In this document: positions 9,092-20,747 of the stretch, piece by piece
Numbering within the stretch: position 1 is the stretch's first letter
How the letters are laid out: the number at the start of each line of letters is the position of its first letter
Origin: an uncultured Pelagibacteraceae bacterium
Lineage (GTDB): Bacteria > Pseudomonadota > Alphaproteobacteria > Pelagibacterales > Pelagibacteraceae
Reading direction: 5' to 3'
Assembly: GCA_902611175.1 (NCBI GenBank)
Contig: CACLYQ010000012.1
Span: 1-37,804, forward strand
DNA: 37,804 bases
Notes under the pieces: generated by a model
Seen by the model: the letters and a program-made list of their open reading frames with translations, nothing else
Database searches by the model: none
What the model was told of the DNA's origin: nothing
Made by a program: the position numbers and the translations under genes

Positions 9092-10345
9092 ATGAAAAAC
9101 AAATATTCAGTATTCTCTCTAATAAAAAATGCTTTATCACAGCATGAGAATTGGCAACAAGCATGGGGAAATCCAGAGCCAAAAAAAGAATACGATGCTA
9201 TTATTGTGGGTGGTGGCGGACACGGTTTAGCTACTGCTTATTATTTAGCAAAGAAACATAATTTAAAAAATATTGCAGTCTTAGAAAAAGGTTGGATAGG
9301 TGGTGGAAATACAGGGCGTAACACTACAATCATTAGATCAAATTATTTATGGGATGCTAGTGCTGGTTTATATGATCATGCACTTAAACTATGGGAAAAT
9401 TTATCTCAAGAGCTAAACTACAATGTGATGTTCAGTCAAAGAGGTGTAATGAATTTAGCTCACAATCTTCAAGATGTAAGAGATTTAAAAAGAAGAACAC
9501 ATGCTAATAGACTAAACGGAATTGATGCTGTTTGGTTAAATACTGAGGAAGTTAAAAAATTTTGCCCAATTATAAATACATCACCTGATATCAGATACCC
9601 AGTTTTGGGCGGAACATTACAAAGGAGAGCAGGAACTGCAAGACATGATGCTGTTGCCTGGGGTTATGCAAGAGGCGCAAGCGATATGGGTGTTGATATA
9701 ATTCAAAACTGTGAAGTTAAAGGAATAAAAAGAAATGGTGATAAAGTTGAAGGATTAGAAACCACTAAAGGATTTATAAAAACTAATAAAATTGGAGTTG
9801 CTGCTGCAGGTCACTCAAGTGTAATTGCAAATATGGCTGGATTAAAACTGCCTCTTGAAAGCAAACCATTACAAGCGTTAGTTTCAGAACCAGTAAAACC
9901 AATTATTGATACTGTTGTAATGTCAAATGCAGTTCATGCTTATGTAAGTCAATCGGATAAAGGCGAATTAGTTATAGGTGCGGGAACAGATTCATATGTT
10001 TCATACACTCAAAGAGGTAGTCATAATATTGTTGAAGAAACTTTAAAGGCTATTTTAGAACTCTACCCTATTTTTAGTAGAATGAAGATGTTAAGACAAT
10101 GGGGAGGAATTGTTGATATATGTCCAGATGCAAGCCCTATTATAAGTAAAACTAATATAAAAGGTTTATATTTTAATTGTGGTTGGGGTACCGGTGGTTT
10201 TAAAGCTACTCCAGGATCGGGAGATTTATTCGCTCATACAATCGCAAATGATGAGCCACATAAATTAAATGCAGCATTTAATTTAAATAGATTTGTAAGC
10301 GGTGATCTTGTTGATGAACATGGTGCTGCAGCAGTTGCACATTAA
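9092..10345 (+). CDS. soxB: sarcosine oxidase subunit beta
   Basis: FAD-binding [40 protein letters not shown]; first gene of a soxBDAG-order operon. Confidence 0.95.
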   Translation: MKNKYSVFSLIKNALSQHENWQQAWGNPEPKKEYDAIIVGGGGHGLATAYYLAKKHNLKNIAVLEKGWIGGGNTGRNTTIIRSNYLWDASAGLYDHALKLWENLSQELNYNVMFSQRGVMNLAHNLQDVRDLKRRTHANRLNGIDAVWLNTEEVKKFCPIINTSPDIRYPVLGGTLQRRAGTARHDAVAWGYARGASDMGVDIIQNCEVKGIKRNGDKVEGLETTKGFIKTNKIGVAAAGHSSVIANMAGLKLPLESKPLQALVSEPVKPIIDTVVMSNAVHAYVSQSDKGELVIGAGTDSYVSYTQRGSHNIVEETLKAILELYPIFSRMKMLRQWGGIVDICPDASPIISKTNIKGLYFNCGWGTGGFKATPGSGDLFAHTIANDEPHKLNAAFNLNRFVSGDLVDEHGAAAVAH

Positions 10346-10347
10346 TA

Positions 10348-10629
10348 ATGTTTTTAATTAATTGTCCATTTTGTGGAGAGAGAGATCAAAGTGAATTTTC
10401 TTCAGGTGGCGAAGCTCATATAGTTAGACCAAAACAACCAACTGAACTTAGCGATGATGAATGGGCGGAATATCTATTTATGAGAAAAAATATTAAAGGT
10501 ATTCAATTTGAAAGATGGAATCATGTTCACGGATGTAGGAAATGGTTCAACGTTGTAAGAGATACATCTAATGATAAAATATTATCTGTTTATAAAATGG
10601 GTGAAAAACCTCCTGTAAATTATAAGTAA
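10348..10629 (+). CDS. soxD: sarcosine oxidase subunit delta
   Basis: NCPFCGERDQSEFSSGGEAHIVRP...WNHVHGCRKWFNVVRDT, SoxD Cys/His pattern. Confidence 0.95.
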   Translation: MFLINCPFCGERDQSEFSSGGEAHIVRPKQPTELSDDEWAEYLFMRKNIKGIQFERWNHVHGCRKWFNVVRDTSNDKILSVYKMGEKPPVNYK

Positions 10630-13600
10630 TGCCCAATTATAGAATACATAAAACTGAATATATTGATGAAACTAAAAGAGTTTCATTTAAATATGATGGT
10701 AAGACTTATTTTGGATATGAAGGTGATACCTTAGCGTCAGCACTTTTAGCAAATGGTATCCATTTAGTCGGTAGAAGTTTTAAATATCACAGACCAAGAG
10801 GCATAGTTTCTTGTGGAGCAGAAGAACCTAATGCAATTTGTCAAATTGGTAGTAAAAAAGACTTAACTGAACCAAATGTAAGAGCAACTGAGTTAGAATT
10901 GTATGAAGGATTAGAAGCAAGTTCTCAAAATTGCTGGCCTAACGTAAAATTTGATATTGGGGGAATTAATAACTTTATATCACCGTTAATTCCTGCTGGC
11001 TTTTATTATAAAACATTTATGTGGCCAAAGAGTTTTTGGAAAAAAGTATATGAACCATTAATACGATTATCTGCAGGTTTAGGAAAATCTCCTACAGAAC
11101 CAGATCCTGATATATATGATCACAAACATGTTCACTACGATGTATTGGTAATCGGTGGTGGAGTTTCAGGTATTATTGCTGCAAAAATGGCTGCAAAAAA
11201 TAATTTAAAAACTTTATTAGTAGATGACAAAAAAATACTAGGTGGTTCTACAATTTATCAAAATAATGAAAATATTAAGATTGATGATAAATTATCAAGT
11301 GAATGGTTAAAAAATGAAATTCAAGAAATTAAAAAACTAAGTAATTTAACAATTAAGACAAGAACAAGTATTGCAGCTTATCATGGATACAATTTTCTTT
11401 TAGCTAAAGAAAATTTAACAGATCATTTACCAGAGGAAAAAAAGAAAAATAAGATTAGACAACGATTATGGAAAATAAGAGCAAAGAAAGTTGTAATTGC
11501 AACTGGATCAATTGAAAGACCACTTGTATTCAACAATAATGATAGACCAGGAATATTATTATCTAATTCTATAAACAAATATTTGGATTATTACGGCGTT
11601 ACCTGTGGAGAAAATATAATATTATTTACAAATAATGATAGTGCATACGAAACTTCAATTTCACTTCATAAAAAAGGTATAAAGAATATAATTGTTGATT
11701 TAAGGAAATCTGCTAGCTCTGAATTAATCAAACAAGCAGAAAGTCTAGGAATAAAAATCTACTTTAATCATGTAGTAACAAATACTTTTGGATACAGAAA
11801 AATAAATTCATTAGAAATCATGAAACTATCAGAAGATGGAAATACTACTGTAGGCAATAAAATTAGATTAAGTTGTGACTGTTTAGGAATGAGTGGTGGA
11901 TGGACACCTATGGTGCATATGCATACTCAATCTGGAGGTAAATTAGATTTTAGAGATGAAGACCAAGTATTCTTACCAAAAGAAAAAAGTGAGGATCAAA
12001 TTTCTGTTGGTTCATGCAATGGAGATTTTGATTTAGAAAATATTATAGATAAAACAGTCAATAAAATTAATAAATTCTTAGATATAGATAATCAAGATTA
12101 CCAAGAAACAAATATAATTTGCTCTAAAGAAAATGATAAAAGAAATATATGGCTTTTACCAAATAAAATACCTTTAGGTAAAACAAAATGCTTTATAGAT
12201 TTTCAAAACGACTCAACTGCAAAAGATATTAAATTAGCCTTAAAAGAAGGCTTTAGATCAATTGAACATGTAAAAAGATATACAACGACTGGTATGGCAA
12301 CAGATCAGGGAAAGTTATCTAATATGCACGCACTTGGGATTATAGCTGATACAGCTGGTGTAAAAATGGGTACATTGGGAACAACTACATTTAGGCCTCC
12401 ATTCACACCATTAACTTTCGGAACACTAGTTGGGAGAAATGTTGGAAAATTTTTTGAAGTAGTAAGAAAAACATCCATGCATGAATGGCATGTAGAAAAT
12501 AATGCAGAATTTGAAAATGTTGGTCAGTGGAAAAGACCCTGGTACTATGCAAAAAATGGAGAAAATATGCATGATGCTGTTCAAAGAGAAAGTAAAGCGG
12601 CACGTGACAGTGCAGGTATCTTAGACGCATCAACTCTAGGAAAAATTGATATCCAAGGAACAGATGCATCAGAATTTTTAAATCGAGTTTACACAAATGC
12701 TTGGTCAAAACTTGCAATCGGAAAATGTAGATACGGACTTATGTTAAACGAGGATGGTATGGTTTATGACGACGGTGTTACTACAAGAATATCTGAAAAT
12801 CATTATCTTATGACAACTACTACTGGGGGAGCCGCAAATGTATTAAGCAAACTTGAGGATTATTTACAAACGGAGTGGCCAGAGTTAGATGTTTATTTAA
12901 CATCAGTGACAGATCATTATTCTACAGCAAGTATTTGTGGTCCAAATTCAAAAAAAATTCTTAACAAACTTTTTCCAAATTTAGATTTAAGTGATGAAAA
13001 CTTTCCTCATATGTCATTTAAAGAAGATAAACTTGAAAATATAAATTGTAGAATAATGAGAATAAGTTTTACGGGTGAACTAAGCTATGAAATTAACATA
13101 GAGTCGAAATATGGAAATTCATTATGGAAAATGTGTATAGAAGCTGGGAAAGAGTTTAATTTGACACCTTATGGTACTGAAACAATGCACCTACTCAGAG
13201 CTGAAAAAGGTTTCATTATTGTTGGACAAGATACAGACGGCACAATGACTCCTTCAGACTTACAGATGGATTGGATTGTAAGTAAAAAGAAATATGACTT
13301 CATTGGTAAAAGATCTTTATATAGAAGTGATACTATTAGAGAAGATAGAAAGCAATTGGTAGGACTACTTACAGATGATCCAAAAGAAATTTTGGAAGAA
13401 GGTGCTCAAATTGTTTCAGACATTAAATCAAAGCCTATAGATATGCTAGGACATGTAACTTCAAGCTATTTTAGTCCAAACCTAAATAAATCAATTGCCT
13501 TGGCTGTAGTTAGAAGTGGTAAAACAATGAAGGGTCAAAAGTTAATTATTCCAATGGAAAACAAAAACATTAATGTGACCGTTTCTGACACAATTTTTTT

Positions 13601-13631
13601 AGACAAGGAGAATAAAAGACTAAATGCTTGA
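10629..13631 (+). CDS. soxA: sarcosine oxidase subunit alpha
   Basis: 1000 aa; N-terminal ferredoxin-like region (SFKYHRPRGIVSCGAEEPNA), VLVIGGGVSGIIAAKMA, C-terminal aminomethyltransferase (GcvT-like) domain. Confidence 0.95.
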   Translation: MPNYRIHKTEYIDETKRVSFKYDGKTYFGYEGDTLASALLANGIHLVGRSFKYHRPRGIVSCGAEEPNAICQIGSKKDLTEPNVRATELELYEGLEASSQNCWPNVKFDIGGINNFISPLIPAGFYYKTFMWPKSFWKKVYEPLIRLSAGLGKSPTEPDPDIYDHKHVHYDVLVIGGGVSGIIAAKMAAKNNLKTLLVDDKKILGGSTIYQNNENIKIDDKLSSEWLKNEIQEIKKLSNLTIKTRTSIAAYHGYNFLLAKENLTDHLPEEKKKNKIRQRLWKIRAKKVVIATGSIERPLVFNNNDRPGILLSNSINKYLDYYGVTCGENIILFTNNDSAYETSISLHKKGIKNIIVDLRKSASSELIKQAESLGIKIYFNHVVTNTFGYRKINSLEIMKLSEDGNTTVGNKIRLSCDCLGMSGGWTPMVHMHTQSGGKLDFRDEDQVFLPKEKSEDQISVGSCNGDFDLENIIDKTVNKINKFLDIDNQDYQETNIICSKENDKRNIWLLPNKIPLGKTKCFIDFQNDSTAKDIKLALKEGFRSIEHVKRYTTTGMATDQGKLSNMHALGIIADTAGVKMGTLGTTTFRPPFTPLTFGTLVGRNVGKFFEVVRKTSMHEWHVENNAEFENVGQWKRPWYYAKNGENMHDAVQRESKAARDSAGILDASTLGKIDIQGTDASEFLNRVYTNAWSKLAIGKCRYGLMLNEDGMVYDDGVTTRISENHYLMTTTTGGAANVLSKLEDYLQTEWPELDVYLTSVTDHYSTASICGPNSKKILNKLFPNLDLSDENFPHMSFKEDKLENINCRIMRISFTGELSYEINIESKYGNSLWKMCIEAGKEFNLTPYGTETMHLLRAEKGFIIVGQDTDGTMTPSDLQMDWIVSKKKYDFIGKRSLYRSDTIREDRKQLVGLLTDDPKEILEEGAQIVSDIKSKPIDMLGHVTSSYFSPNLNKSIALAVVRSGKTMKGQKLIIPMENKNINVTVSDTIFLDKENKRLNA

Positions 13632-14172
13632 CATTTTACATCCAAATATTTCGAATATTAATAAAAACAATATCGATATTAATTTATCTGAAGAAAAAAT
13701 TAAAATTGATATCAGGGGAAAAAATAAAGAATTTTTTACCAAAGTGGGTAAAATTCTATCTATTATTTTACCTTCTGAGTCAAATACCAGTTCATCAAAT
13801 GAAAACTATGATGTTTTGTGGCTAAGTCCGGATGAATGGATGATATATTTTGATGAAAATAAAAATTCAAATATTTTTGATCAACTTTATAAAGATATTT
13901 CGTCTTTAAATTTTGGATCAATTACTGATATCTCTTCACAATTAATTTGCATAAATATAAAAGGAGAAAATATATTTGAATTATTATCATCTGGATCACC
14001 TTTTAATTTCGAAAAATTTAAAAATAATGTTGGTTCATCAACACAAACGATAGTAAATCATATTGATGTAATTCTTCATCACAAGTCAAAGAATAATGTT
14101 AATTTATTTGTTAGAAGATCGTTTTCAGAACACCTTTATGAATGGTTAGTTGATAGCTCTAATTTTGTCTAA
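13624..14172 (+). CDS. soxG: sarcosine oxidase subunit gamma
   Basis: Position after soxA; WLSPDEWMIYF and DISSQLICINIKG resemble SoxG. Confidence 0.88.
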   Translation: MLDILHPNISNINKNNIDINLSEEKIKIDIRGKNKEFFTKVGKILSIILPSESNTSSSNENYDVLWLSPDEWMIYFDENKNSNIFDQLYKDISSLNFGSITDISSQLICINIKGENIFELLSSGSPFNFEKFKNNVGSSTQTIVNHIDVILHHKSKNNVNLFVRRSFSEHLYEWLVDSSNFV

Positions 14173-15495
14173 TTTATAATTCAAATAAAAATAAGTATAA
14201 CCAAGATACATCAGAGAGAAAATCCAATTGAATATTACCCATAACCAAAAAAATTCAGAAAAGTCAGAATTAAAATAAATTGCAGTATAAAATACGACAA
14301 ATGGAAAAATTCCATTTCGGCAAATATTAGCAATTAATGCGTTTTCAGCTTTTTTTAAAGCCATAAAAAAACCATTTGATAAAAAAAATATTGGATAAGC
14401 TGGTAGCACAAAGGCTGAAATCTCCAAATATAATTTTCCAAATTCAACGACCTCTAAATCTTTTGAAAATAATTTTGTTATCATTTCAGCACCAAAATAA
14501 ATAATAAAAGAAGAAATAATCATTATAATGAAAGCATATTTTATAGCTTGGAAGTACGTTTCTTTAATTCTTAAAATATTTCGTGCACCAAAATTTTGAG
14601 CAATAATTGTGATAATTGCTGTATTTATTCCCAAGATTGGCAATAAAACCACTTGTTCAATTTTAGTGCCAGCTCCATAACCAGCTGCTGCATATTCTCC
14701 TGATAAACCTGCATATTTGAATACAATAGCAGAAGCAATAGAATAACCACAAATTGAAATTATTATTGGCATAGATTGAAAAAAAATATTTTTTAAAAAA
14801 AAAAATTTAGGAATAAAATAAGAAATAAGTATGTTTTTAATTAATTTACTTTTTAAAACTTTTTTAAATATAATTAAAAAAGCGACTGTTTGAGCAATTA
14901 GAGTTGCTATAGCAATACCCTTCATACCCAAAGCTGGTATGAAATAAAATCCAAATATTAAAATTGGATTTAACAATATGTTTAAAAAAAAAGATAATAT
15001 TAAAGCATTTCTATAAGTTTTCGTATCGCCTTCTGCATGAAGTAATGAATTTAATGCAACAACTAAAATAAAAATAAATGAACCAAGGAAAATGATATCT
15101 GTATATTGTAAGCCAAGATTTATTACCTCGTTAGTTGAACCCATAATTGAAAAAAGGTCTGATGCATAATTTAAACCAATAAAAGTAATCAACAGAATTA
15201 TCAAAAAAGAAAAGAAAATTAATTGGCAGAAATAAATTGAAGCATTTTTATTATTTTTTTCTCCAATGCTATTACCTATAAGTGATGTACCTGCAACTGT
15301 GATACCAATAGATGAGGCAATAATAATAAAATAAATTGGAAAAGATTTTGTTAAAGCTGACAAAGCTTCAGGTGATATTTTTCCTGCAAAATATGTATCA
15401 GCAATATTATATAACGTTTGAAAGAGTGTACCTACAGATGCAGGTATCGCTAATTTTTTAATTAATTCTTTGATGTCATCACTTAATATATTCAT
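14146..15495 (-). CDS. MATE-family efflux transporter
   Basis: Multi-span protein; LAIPASVGTLFQTLYNIADTYFAGKISPEALSALTKSFPIYF. Confidence 0.92.
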   Translation of the reverse strand: MNILSDDIKELIKKLAIPASVGTLFQTLYNIADTYFAGKISPEALSALTKSFPIYFIIIASSIGITVAGTSLIGNSIGEKNNKNASIYFCQLIFFSFLIILLITFIGLNYASDLFSIMGSTNEVINLGLQYTDIIFLGSFIFILVVALNSLLHAEGDTKTYRNALILSFFLNILLNPILIFGFYFIPALGMKGIAIATLIAQTVAFLIIFKKVLKSKLIKNILISYFIPKFFFLKNIFFQSMPIIISICGYSIASAIVFKYAGLSGEYAAAGYGAGTKIEQVVLLPILGINTAIITIIAQNFGARNILRIKETYFQAIKYAFIIMIISSFIIYFGAEMITKLFSKDLEVVEFGKLYLEISAFVLPAYPIFFLSNGFFMALKKAENALIANICRNGIFPFVVFYTAIYFNSDFSEFFWLWVIFNWIFSLMYLGYTYFYLNYKLDKIRAIN

Positions 15496-15499
15496 GATA

Positions 15500-16372
15500 T
15501 TATTTTTTTGAATTTATTATTTGATTGTGCCTCATTGTGAAACGTTTTATTTGATCATTTGTCAATTTATCAAAACAATTTGGACATGATAGGCCTACTT
15601 TATACTTTTTTGATTTAGTTAGTTTTTTATGCAATGGCATTCTACAACCACCACAAACAGTATAATTTCCAATTTCTAGGTTTTTTTTAATAGTAACTCT
15701 TTTATCAAAAACAAAACATTCACCATTCCACTTACTTTTTTTTGGATCAGTTTTGTTAAGATAATTTAAGATACCACCCTTAAGCATATAAACATTTTTA
15801 AAACCTTTATTATTAAGATAATTAGACGCTTTTTCACACCTGATACCTCCGGTGCAAAACATCCCTATTGATTCATCTTTACTAAATTTTGATAAATAAT
15901 TTTTAAAATCTCTAAAATTTTTAGTTTCTGGATTAAGAGCATTTTTAAATGTACCAATCTTATATTCAAAAGGTTTTCTAGCATCAATCAGTTTAATATT
16001 TTTTTTAGATATAAATTCGTCCCATTTTTTAGGTGATAAATATTTCTTATTAAAAAAATTTTTAAAATTAATTTTTTCATTAATTGGAACTACCTCATCT
16101 TTTATTTTAACTTTATTTTTTGTGTATGGTAATATTTTTGAGTTAAATTTATTTTGAATATCAAATCTATCAATTGATAAGATATTCTTTATTTTTGTAA
16201 TTGTAAGTTTAATTTTTTTATGACTACCTGATATTGTACCATTAATTCCTTCAGGAGATAATATTATAAGACCTTTAATATCAAGCTTATTAGTTTCTTT
16301 TAAAATATTTTTTTTAATAATTTTTAACTTATTAAGTTTTGATATTTTATAAAAAGATAGGATTTCAAACAT
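15500..16372 (-). CDS. trhO: rhodanese-domain tRNA uridine(34) hydroxylase (TrhO/YceA family)
   Basis: LIILSPEGINGTISG, LIDARKPFEYKIGTFKNALNP, GMFCTGGIRCEKAS. Internal Met start (MFEILSFYKI) preferred over the track start at 16384. Confidence 0.88.
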   Translation of the reverse strand: MFEILSFYKISKLNKLKIIKKNILKETNKLDIKGLIILSPEGINGTISGSHKKIKLTITKIKNILSIDRFDIQNKFNSKILPYTKNKVKIKDEVVPINEKINFKNFFNKKYLSPKKWDEFISKKNIKLIDARKPFEYKIGTFKNALNPETKNFRDFKNYLSKFSKDESIGMFCTGGIRCEKASNYLNNKGFKNVYMLKGGILNYLNKTDPKKSKWNGECFVFDKRVTIKKNLEIGNYTVCGGCRMPLHKKLTKSKKYKVGLSCPNCFDKLTNDQIKRFTMRHNQIINSKK

Positions 16373-16374
16373 AA

Positions 16375-17022
16375 TTACCAACAAACTGTAAAACCATCAC
16401 CAATTGGTAAAATATACTTATTAATAGGTAATTTTTTTATGTATTTATTAAATTCTCTTAATTTTATAGTTAATTTGTCTTTTATCTTTGGATTTGCAAC
16501 ATCTCCTTTCCAAAGTGTATTATCAATTAAAATTATACCCTTTTTGCTTTTTAATTTAAGAGACTGATTAAAATAATTTATATAATTTTCTTTATCTGCA
16601 TCAATTAATATCACGTCATATTTTTCCTTTTTCTTAATTAGATTTTCAAGAGCAATTTTTCCATTTTCACAAAGAAGATTTATTTTTTTATCTTGTTTTG
16701 CTTCTTTAAAAAACTTAATTGCCTCATTGTTAGTTTTTAAATTTTTATCTATACCAATTAATTTGCAATTCTTAGGTAAGGCTAGTGCAGCAGATAAAAT
16801 ACTGTAACCTGTAAAAGTGCCAATTTCTAAATATGATTTATAGTTATTAATTTTTATGATAAATTGTATGAAGTTAGCTTGTAGAATTGAAATTTGTAAT
16901 TTTTTAATATGACCAAGTTTTTCGTTATATTTTAATAATTTTTTTTGTACTTTGTGAAGATTATTTGTATGTGAAAAAATATAATTGATCATATTTTGAT
17001 CAATTATGAAATTTTTATCCAT
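16375..17022 (-). CDS. SAM-dependent O-methyltransferase (class I, caffeoyl-CoA OMT-like)
   Basis: [48 protein letters not shown]. Confidence 0.88.
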   Translation of the reverse strand: MDKNFIIDQNMINYIFSHTNNLHKVQKKLLKYNEKLGHIKKLQISILQANFIQFIIKINNYKSYLEIGTFTGYSILSAALALPKNCKLIGIDKNLKTNNEAIKFFKEAKQDKKINLLCENGKIALENLIKKKEKYDVILIDADKENYINYFNQSLKLKSKKGIILIDNTLWKGDVANPKIKDKLTIKLREFNKYIKKLPINKYILPIGDGFTVCW

Positions 17023-18481
17023 TCAACTTATCTTTTAATATTTTGTTTATTAATTGAGGATTGCCTTTTCCTTTACTTTCTTTCATGGCTTGACCAACAA
17101 AAAAACCAAATAATTTATCTTTACCAGATTTATATTCAGCAACCTTATCTGAATTATTTTCAATAACTTTATTTATCAATTCCTCTATCGCTTTTGGATC
17201 GCTTTCTTGTTTTAAACCTTTTTCTTTTACTATTATTAATGGATCTTGATCTCCATCTATCATTTGTTCAAAAACCGTTTTAGCTATTTTTCCTGATATA
17301 GTTCCATCTTTTATAAGGTTTATAAGTTTTGATAGATTTTTAGCACTAACTGGGCTTTGAGATATTTCTAAATTTTTTTCATTTAAAACTGCAAATAATT
17401 CACCTGTGATCCAGTTTGTTGCTAATTTAACATCTGAATTTTTTATAACTTCCTCAAAGAAATTTGATGTTTCAATATCAGATACCAAAATTGTTGCTTC
17501 ATATGGTGAAAGATTAAATTTATCTATAAATCTTTTTTTCTTTTCATCTGGTAATTCAGGTATATCTGATTTTATTTTTTCAATTAATTCTTGGCTTATT
17601 TCAAGCGGTAATAGATCTGGATCAGGAAAATATCTGTAATCATGCGCGTCTTCTTTTGATCTCATAGATCTTGTCTCATTTCTTTTAGTGTCAAAAAGTC
17701 TTGTCTCTTGATCTATGTCTTTCCCCTCCTCTAACAAATCTATTTGTCTATTTGCTTCGGATATTATTGCCATTTGCATAAATTTTATTGAATTAACATT
17801 TTTAATTTCACACCTGGTGCCAAATTCAGTCTCCCCTTTTAATCTTACTGATACATTAACATCTGCCCTCAAAGAACCTTCTTGCATATTGCCATCACAT
17901 GTTCCTAAATATCTCATTATCGATCTTAATTTTTTTATATAAACGTTTACTTCATCTGGAGATCTCAAATCAGGCTTACTTACTATTTCCATTAAAGCCA
18001 CTCCAGATCTATTTAAATCAACTAATGTATTATTTGGATCAATATCATGAATACTTTTACCTGCATCTTGCTCTAAGTGTAATCTTTCAATTCCAATTTC
18101 TTTTTGACCATTCGGCATATCTAAAATTACTTTTCCTTCACCGACAATTGGATATTTGTATTGAGAGATTTGATATCCTTGGGGTAAATCTGCATAAAAA
18201 TAATTTTTTCTATCAAAGACAGATTTTTTATTTATTTTGGCTTTAAGTCCTATTCCAGTTTTAATTGCTTGTTCAATACAAAATTCATTTATAACTGGTA
18301 ACATTCCTGGAAATGCTGCATCTACGAGACTAACTTGAGTGTTTGGTTCTGCACCAAATTTTGTTGATGATTGAGAGAAAAGTTTTGATTCTGAAGTAAC
18401 TTGAGCGTGCACTTCTAAACCAATTATCACTTCATATTGTTTATTTTCTCTTTCAATAAGATATTCACTATTTTTACTCAC
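17015..18481 (-). CDS. gatB: aspartyl/glutamyl-tRNA(Asn/Gln) amidotransferase subunit B
   Basis: [57 protein letters not shown]. Confidence 0.97.
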   Translation of the reverse strand: MSKNSEYLIERENKQYEVIIGLEVHAQVTSESKLFSQSSTKFGAEPNTQVSLVDAAFPGMLPVINEFCIEQAIKTGIGLKAKINKKSVFDRKNYFYADLPQGYQISQYKYPIVGEGKVILDMPNGQKEIGIERLHLEQDAGKSIHDIDPNNTLVDLNRSGVALMEIVSKPDLRSPDEVNVYIKKLRSIMRYLGTCDGNMQEGSLRADVNVSVRLKGETEFGTRCEIKNVNSIKFMQMAIISEANRQIDLLEEGKDIDQETRLFDTKRNETRSMRSKEDAHDYRYFPDPDLLPLEISQELIEKIKSDIPELPDEKKKRFIDKFNLSPYEATILVSDIETSNFFEEVIKNSDVKLATNWITGELFAVLNEKNLEISQSPVSAKNLSKLINLIKDGTISGKIAKTVFEQMIDGDQDPLIIVKEKGLKQESDPKAIEELINKVIENNSDKVAEYKSGKDKLFGFFVGQAMKESKGKGNPQLINKILKDKLNG

Positions 18482-19934
18482 TTAACCACCAGTCTGAAAT
18501 ATCATTTTTAAAATTAATCTTATCTTCTAATGCATAAGAAATATTAAGTATATTTTGTTCATCAAAAGGTTTTCCAATTACTTGAAGGCCTAAAGGATAA
18601 TTATTTTTATCTTTACCAGCTGGTATAGAAATACCTGGTAAGCCCGCTAGATTTATTGGAACTGTAAATATATCATTTAAATACATTGATACTGGATCAT
18701 TTGTTTTTTCACCAATTTTAAATGCTGAGCTTGGAGTAGATGGAGTTAAAATTGCATCAACTTTAGAAAAGGCATCATCAAAATCTTTTTTTATTAATTG
18801 TCTTACTTTCTGCGCTTTTAGATAATAGGCATCATAGTAACCAGAAGATAAAACATAAGTTCCAATCATAATTCTTCTTTTAACTTCATCACCAAAACCT
18901 TCAGATCTAGTTTTTTCATACATTTCTATTAAATTTTGACCAGGAGATCTAAATCCATATTTAACACCATCATATCTTGCTAGATTTGAAGATGCTTCAG
19001 CTGGTGCAACAATATAATAAGTTGGTAATGCGTAATTAGTATGTGGAAGCGAAATATCGATAATTTCTGCTCCGCAATCTTTTGCATATGAGATACCATT
19101 TTTCCATAGCTGTTCAATTTCGTCAGGCATATTGTCAACTCTATATTCTTTAGGAATACCAATTTTCTTTCCTTTAATATCTTTTGATAATTCTTTTGAA
19201 TAATTATTTCTTTTGTAATCAATTGAGGTTGAATCTTTTTGATCAAATGAAGAAATCACCTCTAAAAGCATAGAACAATCTCTTACATTTTTCGTCATAG
19301 GTCCTGCTTGGTCTAAAGACGAAGCAAATGCTACAATTCCATAACGAGAACAACTTCCATATGTAGGTTTAAGTCCTACAGTTCCTGTAAATGATGCTGG
19401 TTGACGAATAGATCCACCTGTATCTGTTCCAATGGTAACTGGAGTTAAATTTGCAGCGACAGCTGCAGAAGAACCTCCTGAAGATCCACCAGGGACTAAA
19501 TTTTCTCCTACCGGATTTTGAACATTTCCAAAAAAACTAGTTTCATTTGAAGAGCCCATAGCAAATTCATCACAATTAAGTTTACCAAGAAGTATTGCTC
19601 CTTGACTCCACAAATTTTGAGTAACTGTAGACTCATATGTGGGAACGAAGTTATTTAATATTTTGCTACCTGCTGTTGTTCTAACTCCATTTGTACAAAA
19701 TAAATCTTTAACAGCAATGGGAATACCTGGTAGTTTTAAATCAAAGTTAGGATTAGAATCAAATTTCTTTGATTGATCTATTGCTTTTTCAAAATTATCC
19801 GTAACATAAATATTTAATTTTTTTGATTTTTCAGCACGATCTATAAATGCTTTTGTAATTTCCCCTGAAGATAGTTTTTTTTCTTTTATATTCGATGTTA
19901 ATTCGAATAAACTTTGACTTGTTATATCTGACAT
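18474..19934 (-). CDS. gatA: aspartyl/glutamyl-tRNA(Asn/Gln) amidotransferase subunit A
   Basis: Amidase signature [45 protein letters not shown]. Confidence 0.97.
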   Translation of the reverse strand: MSDITSQSLFELTSNIKEKKLSSGEITKAFIDRAEKSKKLNIYVTDNFEKAIDQSKKFDSNPNFDLKLPGIPIAVKDLFCTNGVRTTAGSKILNNFVPTYESTVTQNLWSQGAILLGKLNCDEFAMGSSNETSFFGNVQNPVGENLVPGGSSGGSSAAVAANLTPVTIGTDTGGSIRQPASFTGTVGLKPTYGSCSRYGIVAFASSLDQAGPMTKNVRDCSMLLEVISSFDQKDSTSIDYKRNNYSKELSKDIKGKKIGIPKEYRVDNMPDEIEQLWKNGISYAKDCGAEIIDISLPHTNYALPTYYIVAPAEASSNLARYDGVKYGFRSPGQNLIEMYEKTRSEGFGDEVKRRIMIGTYVLSSGYYDAYYLKAQKVRQLIKKDFDDAFSKVDAILTPSTPSSAFKIGEKTNDPVSMYLNDIFTVPINLAGLPGISIPAGKDKNNYPLGLQVIGKPFDEQNILNISYALEDKINFKNDISDWWLSE

Positions 19935-20221
19935 TATTCAACAACCTTTGGTACAACAAAAAAATCTTTATTTTCTTCAGGAGAGTTTTTTAAAATTTTT
20001 TCTCTAATATTTTCTGATTTAATTTCATCTTTTCTAAATCTTAGAGTGGTTTCAGCAATTGATGTTAAGGCTTGAACATTATCAGTATTTAATTCATTTA
20101 ATTTTTCTATAAATTCAAATATATTATTTAAGTCACCCTTTAATTTATTAGCTTTTTCATCATCAATAGAAATTCTTGCTAATTTCGAAATGTGCTTTAC
20201 TGTTTTAAGATCTATACTCAT
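19934..20221 (-). CDS. gatC: aspartyl/glutamyl-tRNA(Asn/Gln) amidotransferase subunit C
   Basis: MSIDLKTVKHISKLARISIDDEKANKL...LNELNTDNVQAL; internal ATG at 20221 preferred over track start at 20278. Confidence 0.94.
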   Translation of the reverse strand: MSIDLKTVKHISKLARISIDDEKANKLKGDLNNIFEFIEKLNELNTDNVQALTSIAETTLRFRKDEIKSENIREKILKNSPEENKDFFVVPKVVE

Positions 20222-20270
20222 ATGGTAAAAATATTGCCGCAAACTATCACTTAAGTAAATAATATACAAT

Positions 20271-20726
20271 ATGATCACAATTGAGGAATTTAAAAAGAAA
20301 CAGCTTAATACATCTAGATTAATTGGTCTTGATTTAGGTTCAAAGAGAATTGGTGTAGCTATATGTGATGAAAATCAAAAAATTGCCACACCGCTTAAAA
20401 CAATAAACAAATCCAAATTTGAAGATCTTATCAATGAATTAGAGGATATTATTAAAGAAAATAACATTAAAGGAATAATTATTGGAAATCCAATTAATAT
20501 GGACGGAACCTTTGGTAAATCTTCTCAATCAGTAAATGATGTGTCAAAAGCAATATCAAAAGAAATTGATCTTCCAATAAGTCTTTGGGATGAAAGATTA
20601 TCAACAGTTGGAGCGTTTAAATTAACCGAAAATTTAGGTATTAACGTAACTAAAAGAGAAAAAAATATAGATAAAAATGCTGCTGCATTTATCTTACAGG
20701 GTGCCATAGATTTTATTAATAATTAA
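20271..20726 (+). CDS. ruvX: putative Holliday junction resolvase / pre-16S rRNA nuclease (YqgF)
   Basis: RLIGLDLGSKRIGVAICDE, IIGNPINMDGTFGKSSQSV, LWDERLSTVGA. Confidence 0.95.
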   Translation: MITIEEFKKKQLNTSRLIGLDLGSKRIGVAICDENQKIATPLKTINKSKFEDLINELEDIIKENNIKGIIIGNPINMDGTFGKSSQSVNDVSKAISKEIDLPISLWDERLSTVGAFKLTENLGINVTKREKNIDKNAAAFILQGAIDFINN

Positions 20727-20747
20727 TACTTGCATTAATCAACCTTA

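Noticed and set aside
14760-14830. Long A/T runs within the MATE gene as a possible pseudogene or frameshift
   Set aside because: The reading frame stays open for all 449 codons with MATE-like content throughout.
17899-18246. 115-aa plus-strand ORF opposite gatB
   Set aside because: Fully antisense to the highly conserved gatB coding region; no independent support.
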